Assembly (NCBI RefSeq): GCF_014490725.1 | Contig: NZ_JACOQL010000003.1 | Span: 620,001 to 684,000, forward strand | DNA length: 64,000 bases | Direction: 5' to 3' | Origin: Paracoccus amoyensis | GTDB taxonomy: Bacteria > Pseudomonadota > Alphaproteobacteria > Rhodobacterales > Rhodobacteraceae | In this document: positions 8,318 through 16,675 of the stretch, one piece after another | Layout: each line of letters opens with the position of its first letter | Numbering within the stretch: the stretch's first letter is position 1 | Position numbers and translations under genes: made by a program | The notes under the pieces: generated by a model | What the model saw: only the letters and a program-made list of their open reading frames with translations | Databases searched by the model: none | What the model was told of the DNA's origin: nothing

Positions 8318-11300
8318 ATGAAGATTATAGAAAGCCACCTCTTCCAACCGGGCAATATCCATACCCGCCGCAAAGCCATTCAACTGACACTAGATGGCGC
8401 GACCGGCGTGATCATGCCTGCAGCGGCGATTCAGGAATTTGGGCGCATGCTGCGCCGGATTCGCGCCGAGATCAGCGACTGCCCTGCATGGCGACGCCTG
8501 CACCGCGCCAAACAGCCCGTCCCGGTCGCAGGCGCAATCGAGGTTCTGGCCGTCCTGACGCAACGCTATGCGCTTTGGCCGGTGAAATTCTGTTCATGGC
8601 GGCAAAGCGCCACCGGCAATCATCGCATCCAACCGGAAGAATTGGAAAAACAAGGTATCGCCATTTTTGAAACCCGCGCAGAGGCCGTTGGATTGGCCGC
8701 GGCCGAGGTCGCCATCTCCATGGCACAGCACATGCTAGATGGGATGACCGCGAACGCGCTTTACGACCGGTTCATCGAACAGTTGATGCAATTTTTTGCG
8801 GCCACTGGCCACGAAACACCATCTGGCGATTGCCTGACCATCGCCAAGGCCGCGACCGCCAAGGGGATCCCGTGGTCGGTGGTGGAACGCTCTCACTACA
8901 TGCGCCTTGGTTTGGGCAAGCATTCGCAGATCCTGAAGGGGTCGGAATCGACCAACACGACGTCCATAAGCCGCGCCCTGTCCCGCGATAAAAGCATGAC
9001 GCATCGCATCCTGAGCGCTGCGGGATTACCTGTCGCGCGGCAAAGCGTGACAGCCAATACCACGGAAGCTGAAGGTTTCGCGGCCAGGATCGGCTTCCCT
9101 GTGGTCGTCAAGCCGCGTGATGGCAATATGGGGCGCGGTGTCTCCATTGGTGTCACCAATTCCACACAGTTAAGACGTGCGTTCAAACGTGCCCAGCAGA
9201 TTTCGCGGCACGTGGTCATTGAAAGCCTGATCGTCGGAGAGGAATATCGGCTGCTGGTCGTTGACGGACGCATGGTTGCAGCGGCGCAACGACGCCCGGC
9301 CCAGATCACCGGCGACGGAACCTTGACGATCAAGCAGTTGGTCGAAAAGGAAAACAAACGCCCCGAGCGCGAAAGTGCGCTGCCCAGCAGCATGGCGATC
9401 ATGCGCCCGCTAAAACTGGATGGGAACGCGCTGGAAGTGCTGACCGATCAGGGCTTCACACCGGAAAGCATTCCAACCCAAGGCGAAACCGTCTTGCTAC
9501 GTCGCGAATCCAATATCTCTCGGGGGGGTGAAGGCGTTGATATCACCGACCTTATCCATCCCGACAATCGGGCGTTGGCGGCGCAGGCGGCAGCGGTTAT
9601 CGGTCTGGATGTCTGCGGCGTTGATTTCATCACCAAAGACCCTTCGGTGTCCTGGCGTGAAAATGGTGCGGCCATCTGCGAGGTAAACAGCCGGCCCGGT
9701 GTCCATATCCATATCCATGCCATGGAAGAACGCGGGCACCAGATCACCGATGCGATGCTGAACATGCTGTTTCCCGATCGCGCCCCGGTCCGAATGCCGG
9801 TGATCGCCCTTATCGGCAATCCCGCACAGACCAACCATCTGCGCAGCAGGATCGAGGCCGCGGCCACCGCTTCGGGCAAAACCCTTGGGTTGGTCTGTGA
9901 CGCGGCAGGCGCGACGTCTTCCCGGCGGGTGAACGACGCCACCGCCTTGGAATGGGACAACCAGATCGACGCGGCTGTGATCCAGGTTTCACCCCGGCAG
10001 ATAGCGCAAAACGGCATCGGGGTGGAAAGGCTGGATCTTGCGGTCATCGCGCCGCAGGTCGAATCCGACGACGATCGGCTGGCAATGAGTGCCATTCAGC
10101 GCGTAGCCCAGAATCACATCATTCCATTGGATGAACCAGCAGCGTCCTCGATCGCAATCGATGCACTTGGCTTTCCTGCCCAGGCGACCCCGGACAAGAT
10201 CGATGCTGACGCCCCGAACTACGCCAGCCCGGTGGCCCGCAAGACTGAAAACCCGGACGAATTCACCGCCCTGTTCATCGGTGATGTCGGTTTCGGTGAA
10301 AGCTATATGCACCATCCACGCGTCTCGGACCTGCAAAGCATCCTTGGCACCCATGGCCACGGCTATTCCCTTTCCAATCTGCACCATGTTCTGGGGCAGT
10401 CGAACCTGACAATCGCCAATCTGGAGGTTCCCCTGTCCGGGCGTCCCGATGCCGGACTACAAGGACGCAAGAAATATCTGGGCTGGTCTGATCCAGCCCG
10501 GACCGTCGCTGCGCTGCAACAGGCTGGCATCGATGCTGTGACGCTTGCCAATAATCACGCGCTTGATTGCGGGCCTGCTGGCCTTGCGGAAACATTGTCC
10601 CGCCTGCAGGGCGCGGGCATTGCGGGTTTCGGCGCAGGCCCCGACGTGGATACCGCATCGCACCCGATGATCCATCGCTTTTCCGTCGGCGGAATTGACC
10701 AGTCGCTGGTCGTCTTTCCCGGATTTGAGCATCGTCGCCGATATGATCGCAGCTATCGCTGGTATGCGGGCCGGGGGCATGGCGGCGTTGCCAGCATCTG
10801 GCCCGAAATGATCGCGGCGCAGATCGACGCATTGCGTGACATCTTGCCCAACCCGACCTTCATCGCTTTCCCGCATTGGGGAACGGATTACGAAGACATC
10901 ACCGACAGCCAGCGCGAAACGGCTGCTGCCTTGGTGGCCGCGGGTGTCGATCTGATCATCGGCCATGGGGCGCACATCACCCAACCGGTCGAGGTCATCG
11001 ACGGTTGCCCCGTGTTGTTCAACATCGGCAATTTTGTCTGGAATACGCCGGGTCGCTTTAACAAGCGCGACGTGCAGCCGCTTGGTTTGGCCGTCGCGCT
11101 TCGCTTCAGCAAACGGCAGCGCACCGGGCCATCACTGCGGATTTATCCAATCCTGACAGATAACTTTGCAACCGGTTTTCAGAACCGCCCCGTCACCCCC
11201 GAAGAATTTGCATCGGCACGGGTTCTGATTGCATCGCGACTGCCGTCACGCCCTCGGGGACAGATCGACAAGGCTGGCCCGTATCTTGAACTGAAGCTGC

Positions 11301-11350
11301 AACATACCGCCGAAAAACAGGCCATGGCCCAGCGAATGGCAGCCGAGTAA
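8318..11350 (+). CDS. ATP-grasp (cyanophycin-synthetase-like) / Mur-ligase remnant / CapA-type fusion protein
   Basis: This 1010-residue protein is the last gene of the operon. The start chosen is ATG 8318 (AAAGG upstream, begins MKI like cyanophycin synthetases); a GTG at 8288 abuts the previous stop. Residues 1-480 match the N-terminal half of cyanophycin synthetase. They include GLGKHSQ, the ATP-grasp core VVVKPRDGNMGRG (from 262), EYRLLVV, RESNISRGGEGVD and the metal-binding EVNSRPG (455-461). Residues 490-620 resemble the start of the Mur-ligase half, but the nucleotide loop GTNGKTTT is replaced by GNPAQTNH (500-507). From about 650 to 920 a CapA/PgsA (PGA_cap) domain follows: GDVGFG (Asp656), ANLEVPL, NNHALDCG (His747), FPHWGTDYE (His853), GHGAHITQPVE (His883) and FNIGNFVW. 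Inference: it ligates amino acids or peptides and handles a polyamide product, exported by the neighbouring transporter. Confidence 0.85.
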   Translation: MKIIESHLFQPGNIHTRRKAIQLTLDGATGVIMPAAAIQEFGRMLRRIRAEISDCPAWRRLHRAKQPVPVAGAIEVLAVLTQRYALWPVKFCSWRQSATGNHRIQPEELEKQGIAIFETRAEAVGLAAAEVAISMAQHMLDGMTANALYDRFIEQLMQFFAATGHETPSGDCLTIAKAATAKGIPWSVVERSHYMRLGLGKHSQILKGSESTNTTSISRALSRDKSMTHRILSAAGLPVARQSVTANTTEAEGFAARIGFPVVVKPRDGNMGRGVSIGVTNSTQLRRAFKRAQQISRHVVIESLIVGEEYRLLVVDGRMVAAAQRRPAQITGDGTLTIKQLVEKENKRPERESALPSSMAIMRPLKLDGNALEVLTDQGFTPESIPTQGETVLLRRESNISRGGEGVDITDLIHPDNRALAAQAAAVIGLDVCGVDFITKDPSVSWRENGAAICEVNSRPGVHIHIHAMEERGHQITDAMLNMLFPDRAPVRMPVIALIGNPAQTNHLRSRIEAAATASGKTLGLVCDAAGATSSRRVNDATALEWDNQIDAAVIQVSPRQIAQNGIGVERLDLAVIAPQVESDDDRLAMSAIQRVAQNHIIPLDEPAASSIAIDALGFPAQATPDKIDADAPNYASPVARKTENPDEFTALFIGDVGFGESYMHHPRVSDLQSILGTHGHGYSLSNLHHVLGQSNLTIANLEVPLSGRPDAGLQGRKKYLGWSDPARTVAALQQAGIDAVTLANNHALDCGPAGLAETLSRLQGAGIAGFGAGPDVDTASHPMIHRFSVGGIDQSLVVFPGFEHRRRYDRSYRWYAGRGHGGVASIWPEMIAAQIDALRDILPNPTFIAFPHWGTDYEDITDSQRETAAALVAAGVDLIIGHGAHITQPVEVIDGCPVLFNIGNFVWNTPGRFNKRDVQPLGLAVALRFSKRQRTGPSLRIYPILTDNFATGFQNRPVTPEEFASARVLIASRLPSRPRGQIDKAGPYLELKLQHTAEKQAMAQRMAAE

Positions 11351-11380
11351 GCGGCTGCGGTCGTGATTACACATGAACCA

Positions 11381-11401
11381 GCGGGGACGCATCGTCCCCG
11401 C
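11381..11401. terminator. hairpin between two convergent operons
   Basis: GCGGGGAC (11381-11388) pairs perfectly with GTCCCCGC (11394-11401) across a 5-base loop. It lies 30 bases after the fusion-protein gene and 20 bases past the end of the opposing GST gene. There is no clear T run, so it is a stem-only candidate that could serve both strands. Confidence 0.55.
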
Positions 11402-11420
11402 CGGTCGCAAGACGAATGTG

Positions 11421-12194
11421 TCAGCGCTCTCGAACCACGAAACTGTCGGATTTGCGCAGGCGGTCAAGAAACCGTTCACTGAAATCGACCGGCACGGCAT
11501 CCTTGACACTGGGGCGGCCTGACAAGGCCTGCCGCCACGCATCAAGCACCGGAAAATCGTCCAGCACATTCAGCGGTCGCACGGTTTGCAATGTGTCGAT
11601 CTGTCGAAATGCCGGGGCGTAAACCACATCGACCGCAGAAAAAGCCTCGCCCGCGAAAAACGGTCCCCGCACCTCGGCCTCCAACGGCTGCAAACGCGCC
11701 TTTAGCGCAGCAATGGCTTCATCGAACGCGGCGCCCTCGCGGGCCTGCGACAGCTTGAACAGATCGCCCAGCAGGCTGCCGGCATATTCGATCCATGCCC
11801 GCTGTCGCGCACGGTCCAGTGCATCTTCGGGAAACAGCCGCGCCCCCGGCAGCGTTTCATCCAGATATTGCAGGATAACGGTGCTTTCAAACAGGATCGC
11901 AGGATCAAAGCCCTCGCGCTCGACCTTCAAGACCGGCACTTTACCAAGGGGAGAAATTGCAAGAAACCAATCGGGCTTGGCGGCAAGGTCGATATAGATC
12001 ACCTCGAAATCCACGCCGCGCTCTTTCAGCGCGATCACCGCTCGCTGAACATAAGGGCATGTCGGAAAGCTGATCAGGGTCAGCTTTGGCAGGGGAGATG
12101 TGGCGCCCGCAGCAGGTTGCGCGGTGGGCAATTCACATACGCCCCCCTGACAAACGCCGCCGCCGTCACCAAGCGAAATCAGTTCGCCGCTCAT
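11421..12194 (-). CDS. glutathione S-transferase family protein
   Basis: This 257-residue protein has an N-terminal thioredoxin-fold domain starting near residue 38 (LTLISFPTCPYVQRA) with an omega-like CPYVQR active site. The cis-Pro region is GKVPVLK and the glutathione-binding site is LFESTVILQYLDE. An all-helical C-terminal domain follows. The first 35 residues are an extension with CQGGVC, which could bind a metal or be surplus if translation starts later. It is the distal gene of a minus-strand run; its start overlaps the end of the DsbA-like gene. The likely role is glutathione-dependent reduction or detoxification. Confidence 0.85.
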   Translation of the reverse strand: MSGELISLGDGGGVCQGGVCELPTAQPAAGATSPLPKLTLISFPTCPYVQRAVIALKERGVDFEVIYIDLAAKPDWFLAISPLGKVPVLKVEREGFDPAILFESTVILQYLDETLPGARLFPEDALDRARQRAWIEYAGSLLGDLFKLSQAREGAAFDEAIAALKARLQPLEAEVRGPFFAGEAFSAVDVVYAPAFRQIDTLQTVRPLNVLDDFPVLDAWRQALSGRPSVKDAVPVDFSERFLDRLRKSDSFVVRER

Positions 12195-12862
12195 CGTGCG
12201 ACCTGATCCCGGTCGGACTTGACCTTGTTCAGCGCCTGCAAAAACAGCTCCGAGGGCTGGGCACCCGATATGCCGTATTTGCCATCGACGACAAAGAAAG
12301 GCACACCCTTGACGCCAACAGCAGCACCCCGTGCCTTGTCGCCCTCAACCGCCTGCCGATACGTCCCCTGCATCAGCGCCGACAAGGCGGCGTCACGGTC
12401 CAGCCCGATCTCGGCGGCCAGATCTGCCAGTTCGGCATCCCGCCCGACATGGCGGCCTTCGCTGAAATAGGCGCGCAGCAGACGTTCCTTCATCTGGGCT
12501 TCGCGGCCGTGTTCCTTGGCAAAATGGATCAGTTGATGGGCCTTGCCGGTATTGGTGACTTTGATGTCATCAAGGTGATAATCCAGTCCTTCTTGCAAGG
12601 CCAGATCAGTGATCTGACGGTCCATTTCCTGCACCTGTTGGGGCGAGGCACGCAGATGCTTGGCCAGATATTCCGCGTGATTTCCGGCGTATTCGGCCGG
12701 TGCGGTCGGGTCCAGTTCATAGCTGTGATATTCCACCTGAACCGGCACCGCGTCCGGGCCTTCGGCAAACTGCGACAGGGCCGTTTCCAGACGGCGCTTG
12801 CCGATATAACACCACGGGCAGGCAATATCTGACCAGATGTCGATCTTGATAGGGTCGGCCAT
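12191..12862 (-). CDS. DsbA-family oxidoreductase (FrnE-like)
   Basis: This is a cytoplasmic DsbA-like thioredoxin-fold protein of about 223 residues with the active site CPWC (IWSDIACPWCYIGK) and a helical insert. The C-terminal part has GVKGVPFFVVDGKYGISGAQ, the cis-Pro loop typical of FrnE and 2-hydroxychromene-2-carboxylate isomerase relatives. The start ATG at 12862 is preceded by GGAAAGGA; an upstream in-frame ATG at 12889 overlaps the previous gene's stop. It is probably co-transcribed with the GST and the reductase-like gene as a redox-stress set. Confidence 0.88.
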   Translation of the reverse strand: MADPIKIDIWSDIACPWCYIGKRRLETALSQFAEGPDAVPVQVEYHSYELDPTAPAEYAGNHAEYLAKHLRASPQQVQEMDRQITDLALQEGLDYHLDDIKVTNTGKAHQLIHFAKEHGREAQMKERLLRAYFSEGRHVGRDAELADLAAEIGLDRDAALSALMQGTYRQAVEGDKARGAAVGVKGVPFFVVDGKYGISGAQPSELFLQALNKVKSDRDQVAR

Positions 12863-12885
12863 GCTCAGTTCCTTTCCATCCGCTT

Positions 12886-13530
12886 TCATGCGGCAAGTGG
12901 CGCACGCAGCGCCGCTTGCAAGTCGTGGCGACCAAGGGGTGCGCCGAAAACCGGCGTCCCGATGGCAAAGTCGCGGGCATTTGCCAGCCTGCCTGCGTCA
13001 ACCGGGTCAAAGCCCATCCGGTCGATGATATCCGCCACGATACTACGCGCTTGCGCATCATCGCCAGCCACGGCCATGGCGCGACGGTCGGGATCGCCTG
13101 CCGGACGGGCTTCGCCGTCCATTTCATGATAGCCCATATGGTTGAAGCTGCGCACCAGTCGCGCACCTGTCAGATAGTCGGCCACCACTTCACTGCTGCT
13201 TGGTGCGCCTTCGAATTCCGTCAAGGTTCCGTCGGTCGGCGCCCAATAATTCATCGTGTCGATGACAATCTTACCGGCCAACTGATCCGCCGGCAGGCTG
13301 CGATATTTCGACAGCGGCAGCGCCAGCACGATGACATCGCTTTGTGCGATGACATCGGAAGCATCGGCGGCAACGGCACCGGGGGCGGTGAATTGCAACA
13401 CCAGCGCAATATCGGACGCGGGCCGGGACGAGGCGACGCGCACCTCATACCCGGCGGCAAGGGCGCGGCGTGCAATCGCCGTGCCAACGCGACCTGCGCC
13501 AAGAATACCGATGATTTTCGGTTCGGACAT
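12886..13530 (-). CDS. NADPH-dependent F420-reductase-like NAD(P)-binding protein
   Basis: This 214-residue protein begins with a Rossmann dinucleotide loop (IIGILGAGRVGTAIARRAL) and continues with SDVIVLALPLSKY and LAGKIVIDTMNYW. The family is the F420-dependent NADP reductase / metalloreductase STEAP-type fold. F420 use is not implied in this organism; many such proteins act on unknown substrates. It sits between the LLM flavin oxidoreductase and the DsbA-like gene in the same direction with almost no gaps, which suggests one transcript. Confidence 0.85.
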   Translation of the reverse strand: MSEPKIIGILGAGRVGTAIARRALAAGYEVRVASSRPASDIALVLQFTAPGAVAADASDVIAQSDVIVLALPLSKYRSLPADQLAGKIVIDTMNYWAPTDGTLTEFEGAPSSSEVVADYLTGARLVRSFNHMGYHEMDGEARPAGDPDRRAMAVAGDDAQARSIVADIIDRMGFDPVDAGRLANARDFAIGTPVFGAPLGRHDLQAALRAPLAA

Positions 13531-13541
13531 ATGAACCTCCC

Positions 13542-14603
13542 TTACACAGCTTCGGTCGGGGCGTCGGCTTTCTGGGCCAAAGCGGCATCGACCAATGGTT
13601 TCACCTTGGTTCCCAGCAACTCGATCGAGCGCAGGAAATCCTTTTGTGCCACTTGCCCCAGATCCATCTGGAAGAAGTGCCGGTCATGTTGCATCGCCCC
13701 ATGCAGCGCGACGATACGGTCGGCGATTTCCTCGGGGCTGCCGACAAACAATGCGCCCTTGCCGTTGGCATCGCGGTCGTAACCGGGACGCTGCGGGGCC
13801 GGGAAGCCACGGATTTCGCCCAAGGCGCGGAACGCCTCGTGGTAATGGTTCCACCACAGATCCTTGGCGGCCTTGGCATCATCACCCACGAAACCGGGGC
13901 TGGCGACCGAAACACGGGTATCCGCACCGGGCACCTTCACCTGTTCGACCGCCTGACGATACAGTTGTGCCAGGGGTGCGAACCGTTCAGCATCACCACC
14001 GATGATCGCATAGCTGACCGGCAGACCGGCAATCGCCGCACGCACCGTCGAGTTCGGGTTCCCGCCCGTGGCCAGCCAGATCGGAAGCTTGCCGTTTTCG
14101 GGGCGCGGCACGACCAGGGCATGATTCAACGACGGACGAAACTGGCCTTCCCAGGTCACCTCTTCGCTGTCGTTCAGCTTCAGCAGCAGGTCCAGCTTTT
14201 CGGCATAAAGATCATCGTAATCGTTCAGGCTGTGACCAAACAACGGAAAGCTTTCGGTGGACGAGCCACGACCCGCAGTGATTTCGGCGCGACCATTCGA
14301 CAACGCATCCAGCGTCGCGAATTGCTGAAACACCCGCACGGGGTCATCGGTCGACAGCACCGTAACCGCACTGCCAAGCGTAATATTCTTCGTCGTTGAC
14401 GCAGCAGCCCCAAGGATCACCGTCGCAGCGGATGCGGGCATTTCGCGGGTATGGTGTTCGCCAATCCCGAAATAATCCAGTCCCACCTCATCAGCCAGTT
14501 GGATCGCCTCCAACAGGTTGCGCTGTGCCTCGGCTGTGCTGCCAAGTTCACCCGTCTTGGGATCGCGCTGCACGTCGCCAAAGCTGTAAACACCCAGTTC
14601 CAT
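13542..14603 (-). CDS. LLM-class flavin-dependent oxidoreductase
   Basis: This is a luciferase-like monooxygenase-fold protein of 353 residues. It begins MELGVYSFGD, contains FGIGEHHTREMPASAA, the FMN-site region ITLGSAVTVLSTDDPVRV, and NGRAEITAGRGS. The start at 14603 is chosen because GGAGGGA precedes it. The frame stays open 23 codons further upstream without a better signal. It is the first gene of the minus-strand run 14603-11421 and is divergent from an HxlR regulator, which probably controls the run. The substrate is unknown. Confidence 0.9.
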   Translation of the reverse strand: MELGVYSFGDVQRDPKTGELGSTAEAQRNLLEAIQLADEVGLDYFGIGEHHTREMPASAATVILGAAASTTKNITLGSAVTVLSTDDPVRVFQQFATLDALSNGRAEITAGRGSSTESFPLFGHSLNDYDDLYAEKLDLLLKLNDSEEVTWEGQFRPSLNHALVVPRPENGKLPIWLATGGNPNSTVRAAIAGLPVSYAIIGGDAERFAPLAQLYRQAVEQVKVPGADTRVSVASPGFVGDDAKAAKDLWWNHYHEAFRALGEIRGFPAPQRPGYDRDANGKGALFVGSPEEIADRIVALHGAMQHDRHFFQMDLGQVAQKDFLRSIELLGTKVKPLVDAALAQKADAPTEAV

Positions 14604-14713
14604 CTCATTCCCTCCTATCGTCAGCGGCCAGATTATTTTCACGACCGGCTGGTATAAATTCGTAACTTGCACCTATATTGATACTGAATTTTTTGACACA
14701 AGAAGGCACATCC

Positions 14714-15088
14714 ATGATACCGCATCTGTCAAATGATGACCTGCTGGGCGGCTGCGAAGCCGTGCGCCCGATCCTTGTCCGTATTGGCGACAAATGGTCG
14801 GTCCTGATCGTCATGGCCTTGCGTGAGGGGCCGCGTCGCTTCAATCAGATTCGCCGCGATATCGGTTCGATCTCGCAACGTATGCTGACGCTGACCCTGC
14901 GAGGGATGGAGCGTGACGGCCTGATCTCTCGCAAGGTTTATCCAACGACACCGCCGCGCGTTGAATATGCGCTGACCGAACTTGGCCATTCGCTGCGTGG
15001 CCCGGTCGAGGCGCTTGGCGCATGGGCCATCGCGAACGAGGCAGAGATCGTCAGCGCCCAAACACGCTATGACGCCGAAAACGCCTAG
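14714..15088 (+). CDS. HxlR-family transcriptional regulator
   Basis: This is a winged-helix regulator of 124 residues. It starts near a Cys ([25 protein letters not shown]), the position many HxlR/YodB-type thiol sensors use, and contains [22 protein letters not shown] and the wing EYALTELG. The start at 14714 has AGAAGG upstream. It is transcribed divergently from the LLM/reductase/DsbA/GST run, 110 bases away. A redox- or electrophile-responsive switch for that run is a reasonable inference. Confidence 0.9.
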   Translation: MIPHLSNDDLLGGCEAVRPILVRIGDKWSVLIVMALREGPRRFNQIRRDIGSISQRMLTLTLRGMERDGLISRKVYPTTPPRVEYALTELGHSLRGPVEALGAWAIANEAEIVSAQTRYDAENA

Positions 15089-15091
15089 GCT

Positions 15092-15376
15092 TCACCCCAC
15101 GACGATATCGTCATATTCCCGATGGGTCGTATAAAACCGGGCCATGAAGCTGCATTTCAGCACGGCCTTGCGCCCTGATGCCCGGATCAGATCAAAGGTG
15201 CCGATGGCCAACCGGGTGCCAATCCCGCGTCCGCTGTATTCAAACGGCACTTCGGTATGGGTCAGCACCAGATTTCCATTTCCGTCCATCTGGTAATAGG
15301 CGGCAGCAATATCATCGCCGTCCAGCGCCAGTTCAAAACGATGCTCTTGCGGATTCTCGATAACGCCGTCGGACAT
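15092..15376 (-). CDS. small GNAT-family N-acetyltransferase
   Basis: This single-domain GNAT protein of 94 residues belongs to the short YjdJ/COG2388 type. The acetyl-CoA site is VPFEYSGRGIGTRLAIGTFD, and the C-terminal part CSFMARFYTTHREYDD matches the family's conserved (C/S)xF...Y...H pattern. It lies 9 bases downstream of the flavin monooxygenase gene and converges with the HxlR gene only 3 bases away. Confidence 0.85.
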   Translation of the reverse strand: MSDGVIENPQEHRFELALDGDDIAAAYYQMDGNGNLVLTHTEVPFEYSGRGIGTRLAIGTFDLIRASGRKAVLKCSFMARFYTTHREYDDIVVG

Positions 15377-15385
15377 GGATTTCCC

Positions 15386-16489
15386 CTATTCTGATTTTGC
15401 TTTGGGCGGCACAAGGCCAAGATAACTGACCAGTTCCTGCGCAGCCGCGGCGCCCGCCCGATTTGCGCCGATGGTCGAGGCCGAGGGGCCGTAGCCGACC
15501 AGATGCACACGCGGATCGCGAACGGTCTGCGTGGTCAACCGGCCCGTCATCTTGATTCCGCCGTTTTCTTCGCGCAATTGCAAAGGGGCCAGATGATCCA
15601 GCGCGCTGCGAAAACCCGTCGCCCAGATAATGACATCGACAGGTTCTTCGCGTCCATCGGCCCAACGGATACCCGTCGGCGTGATTTCCGTAAACATCGG
15701 CTGACGGTTCAGAACGCCTCGCGCCTCCATCGCGTCGATGGCGGCCGTCCGGGGGATGCCCGTGACGGACACCACCGAACGCGGGGCCAGCCCCTGACGA
15801 ACCCGCTCTTCGACCATTGCAACGGCCGCGCGGCCAAGTTCGGGTCCAAAGGCCGCATCAACATATTCTGGTGGACGACGCGTGACCCAGATGGTCTCGG
15901 CGACGCGAGAAACTTCGTCCAGTATCTGCAAGGCAGAAATACCCGCCCCCACGATGGCAACACGCTGTCCGACAAACTCGTCGGGAATGTGATAGTCATG
16001 CGTGTGGATCTGACGCCCCCGAAACAGCTCTCGTCCCGGATAATACGGAATCTGCGGCGCATCCCACGTGCCGGTGCCGTTGATGATACCGCGGGCGGAA
16101 AAGGTTTCATGATCGGTTTCGACACGCAGCCGTTCACCCCGACCGCAGACCAGACGCACCGTCACCGGACGATAAATCGGCAGATGAAAGCGTTCTTCAT
16201 AGGCCTTGAAATAGGCGGGCACGGCCTCGGCCGCCTTGACCTCGGTCTGGCCGGGGTCCAGCACCTCGGCAAACCCCATGCCCGGCAGATCGTGCAACCG
16301 GTTGATCGTCTTCATCGTCAATGACGGCCAGCGGAACTGCCAGGCGCCGCCCGGCTGCGGCGACTTGTCCAGCACCAGAAACCCTTTGCCGCCAACCAGC
16401 CCGGACCGCTGTAGGTGATAGGCCGCTGATAATCCTGCCTGCCCACCGCCGATCACCAGAATATCGATCTTGTAGGCAAGGCCGCTCAT
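15386..16489 (-). CDS. flavin-containing monooxygenase-type NAD(P)/FAD oxidoreductase
   Basis: This 367-residue protein has two Rossmann loops: GGGQAGLSAAYHL at the N-terminus for FAD and VAIVGAGISALQI near residue 185 for NADPH. Between them are PGGAWQFRWPSLTMKT and the TGTW segment; DVIIWATGFRSALDHL closes the FAD site. The layout is that of CzcO-like/YpdA-related proteins and class B monooxygenases. The start has GGAG upstream. The 187-base gap to the divergent EamA gene holds an inverted repeat, so this gene may be co-regulated with the transporter by the TetR protein. Confidence 0.87.
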   Translation of the reverse strand: MSGLAYKIDILVIGGGQAGLSAAYHLQRSGLVGGKGFLVLDKSPQPGGAWQFRWPSLTMKTINRLHDLPGMGFAEVLDPGQTEVKAAEAVPAYFKAYEERFHLPIYRPVTVRLVCGRGERLRVETDHETFSARGIINGTGTWDAPQIPYYPGRELFRGRQIHTHDYHIPDEFVGQRVAIVGAGISALQILDEVSRVAETIWVTRRPPEYVDAAFGPELGRAAVAMVEERVRQGLAPRSVVSVTGIPRTAAIDAMEARGVLNRQPMFTEITPTGIRWADGREEPVDVIIWATGFRSALDHLAPLQLREENGGIKMTGRLTTQTVRDPRVHLVGYGPSASTIGANRAGAAAAQELVSYLGLVPPKAKSE

Positions 16490-16622
16490 TTTTCTCCGAA
16501 CCTATGGATACGCATCACGACACAGCCAGATTGCATTGGGGTTATCCGATGCGCAAGGCCGCGCAGCCATGCGTCCGGTAGAATGCCGTCATGCACATTA
16601 TTAATACCACTTTGTCCATTTA

Positions 16623-16640
16623 TGATACTATATGGTATCA
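16623..16640. promoter_or_regulatory. inverted repeat, probable TetR operator
   Basis: TGATAC (16623-16628) and GTATCA (16635-16640) flank a 6-base AT-rich spacer, in the gap between the divergent flavin monooxygenase and EamA/TetR genes. Size and position suit a TetR dimer site controlling both directions. Confidence 0.55.
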
Positions 16641-16675
16641 AACAATCATCTGAACAATCAAACCATAGGCTTGTC

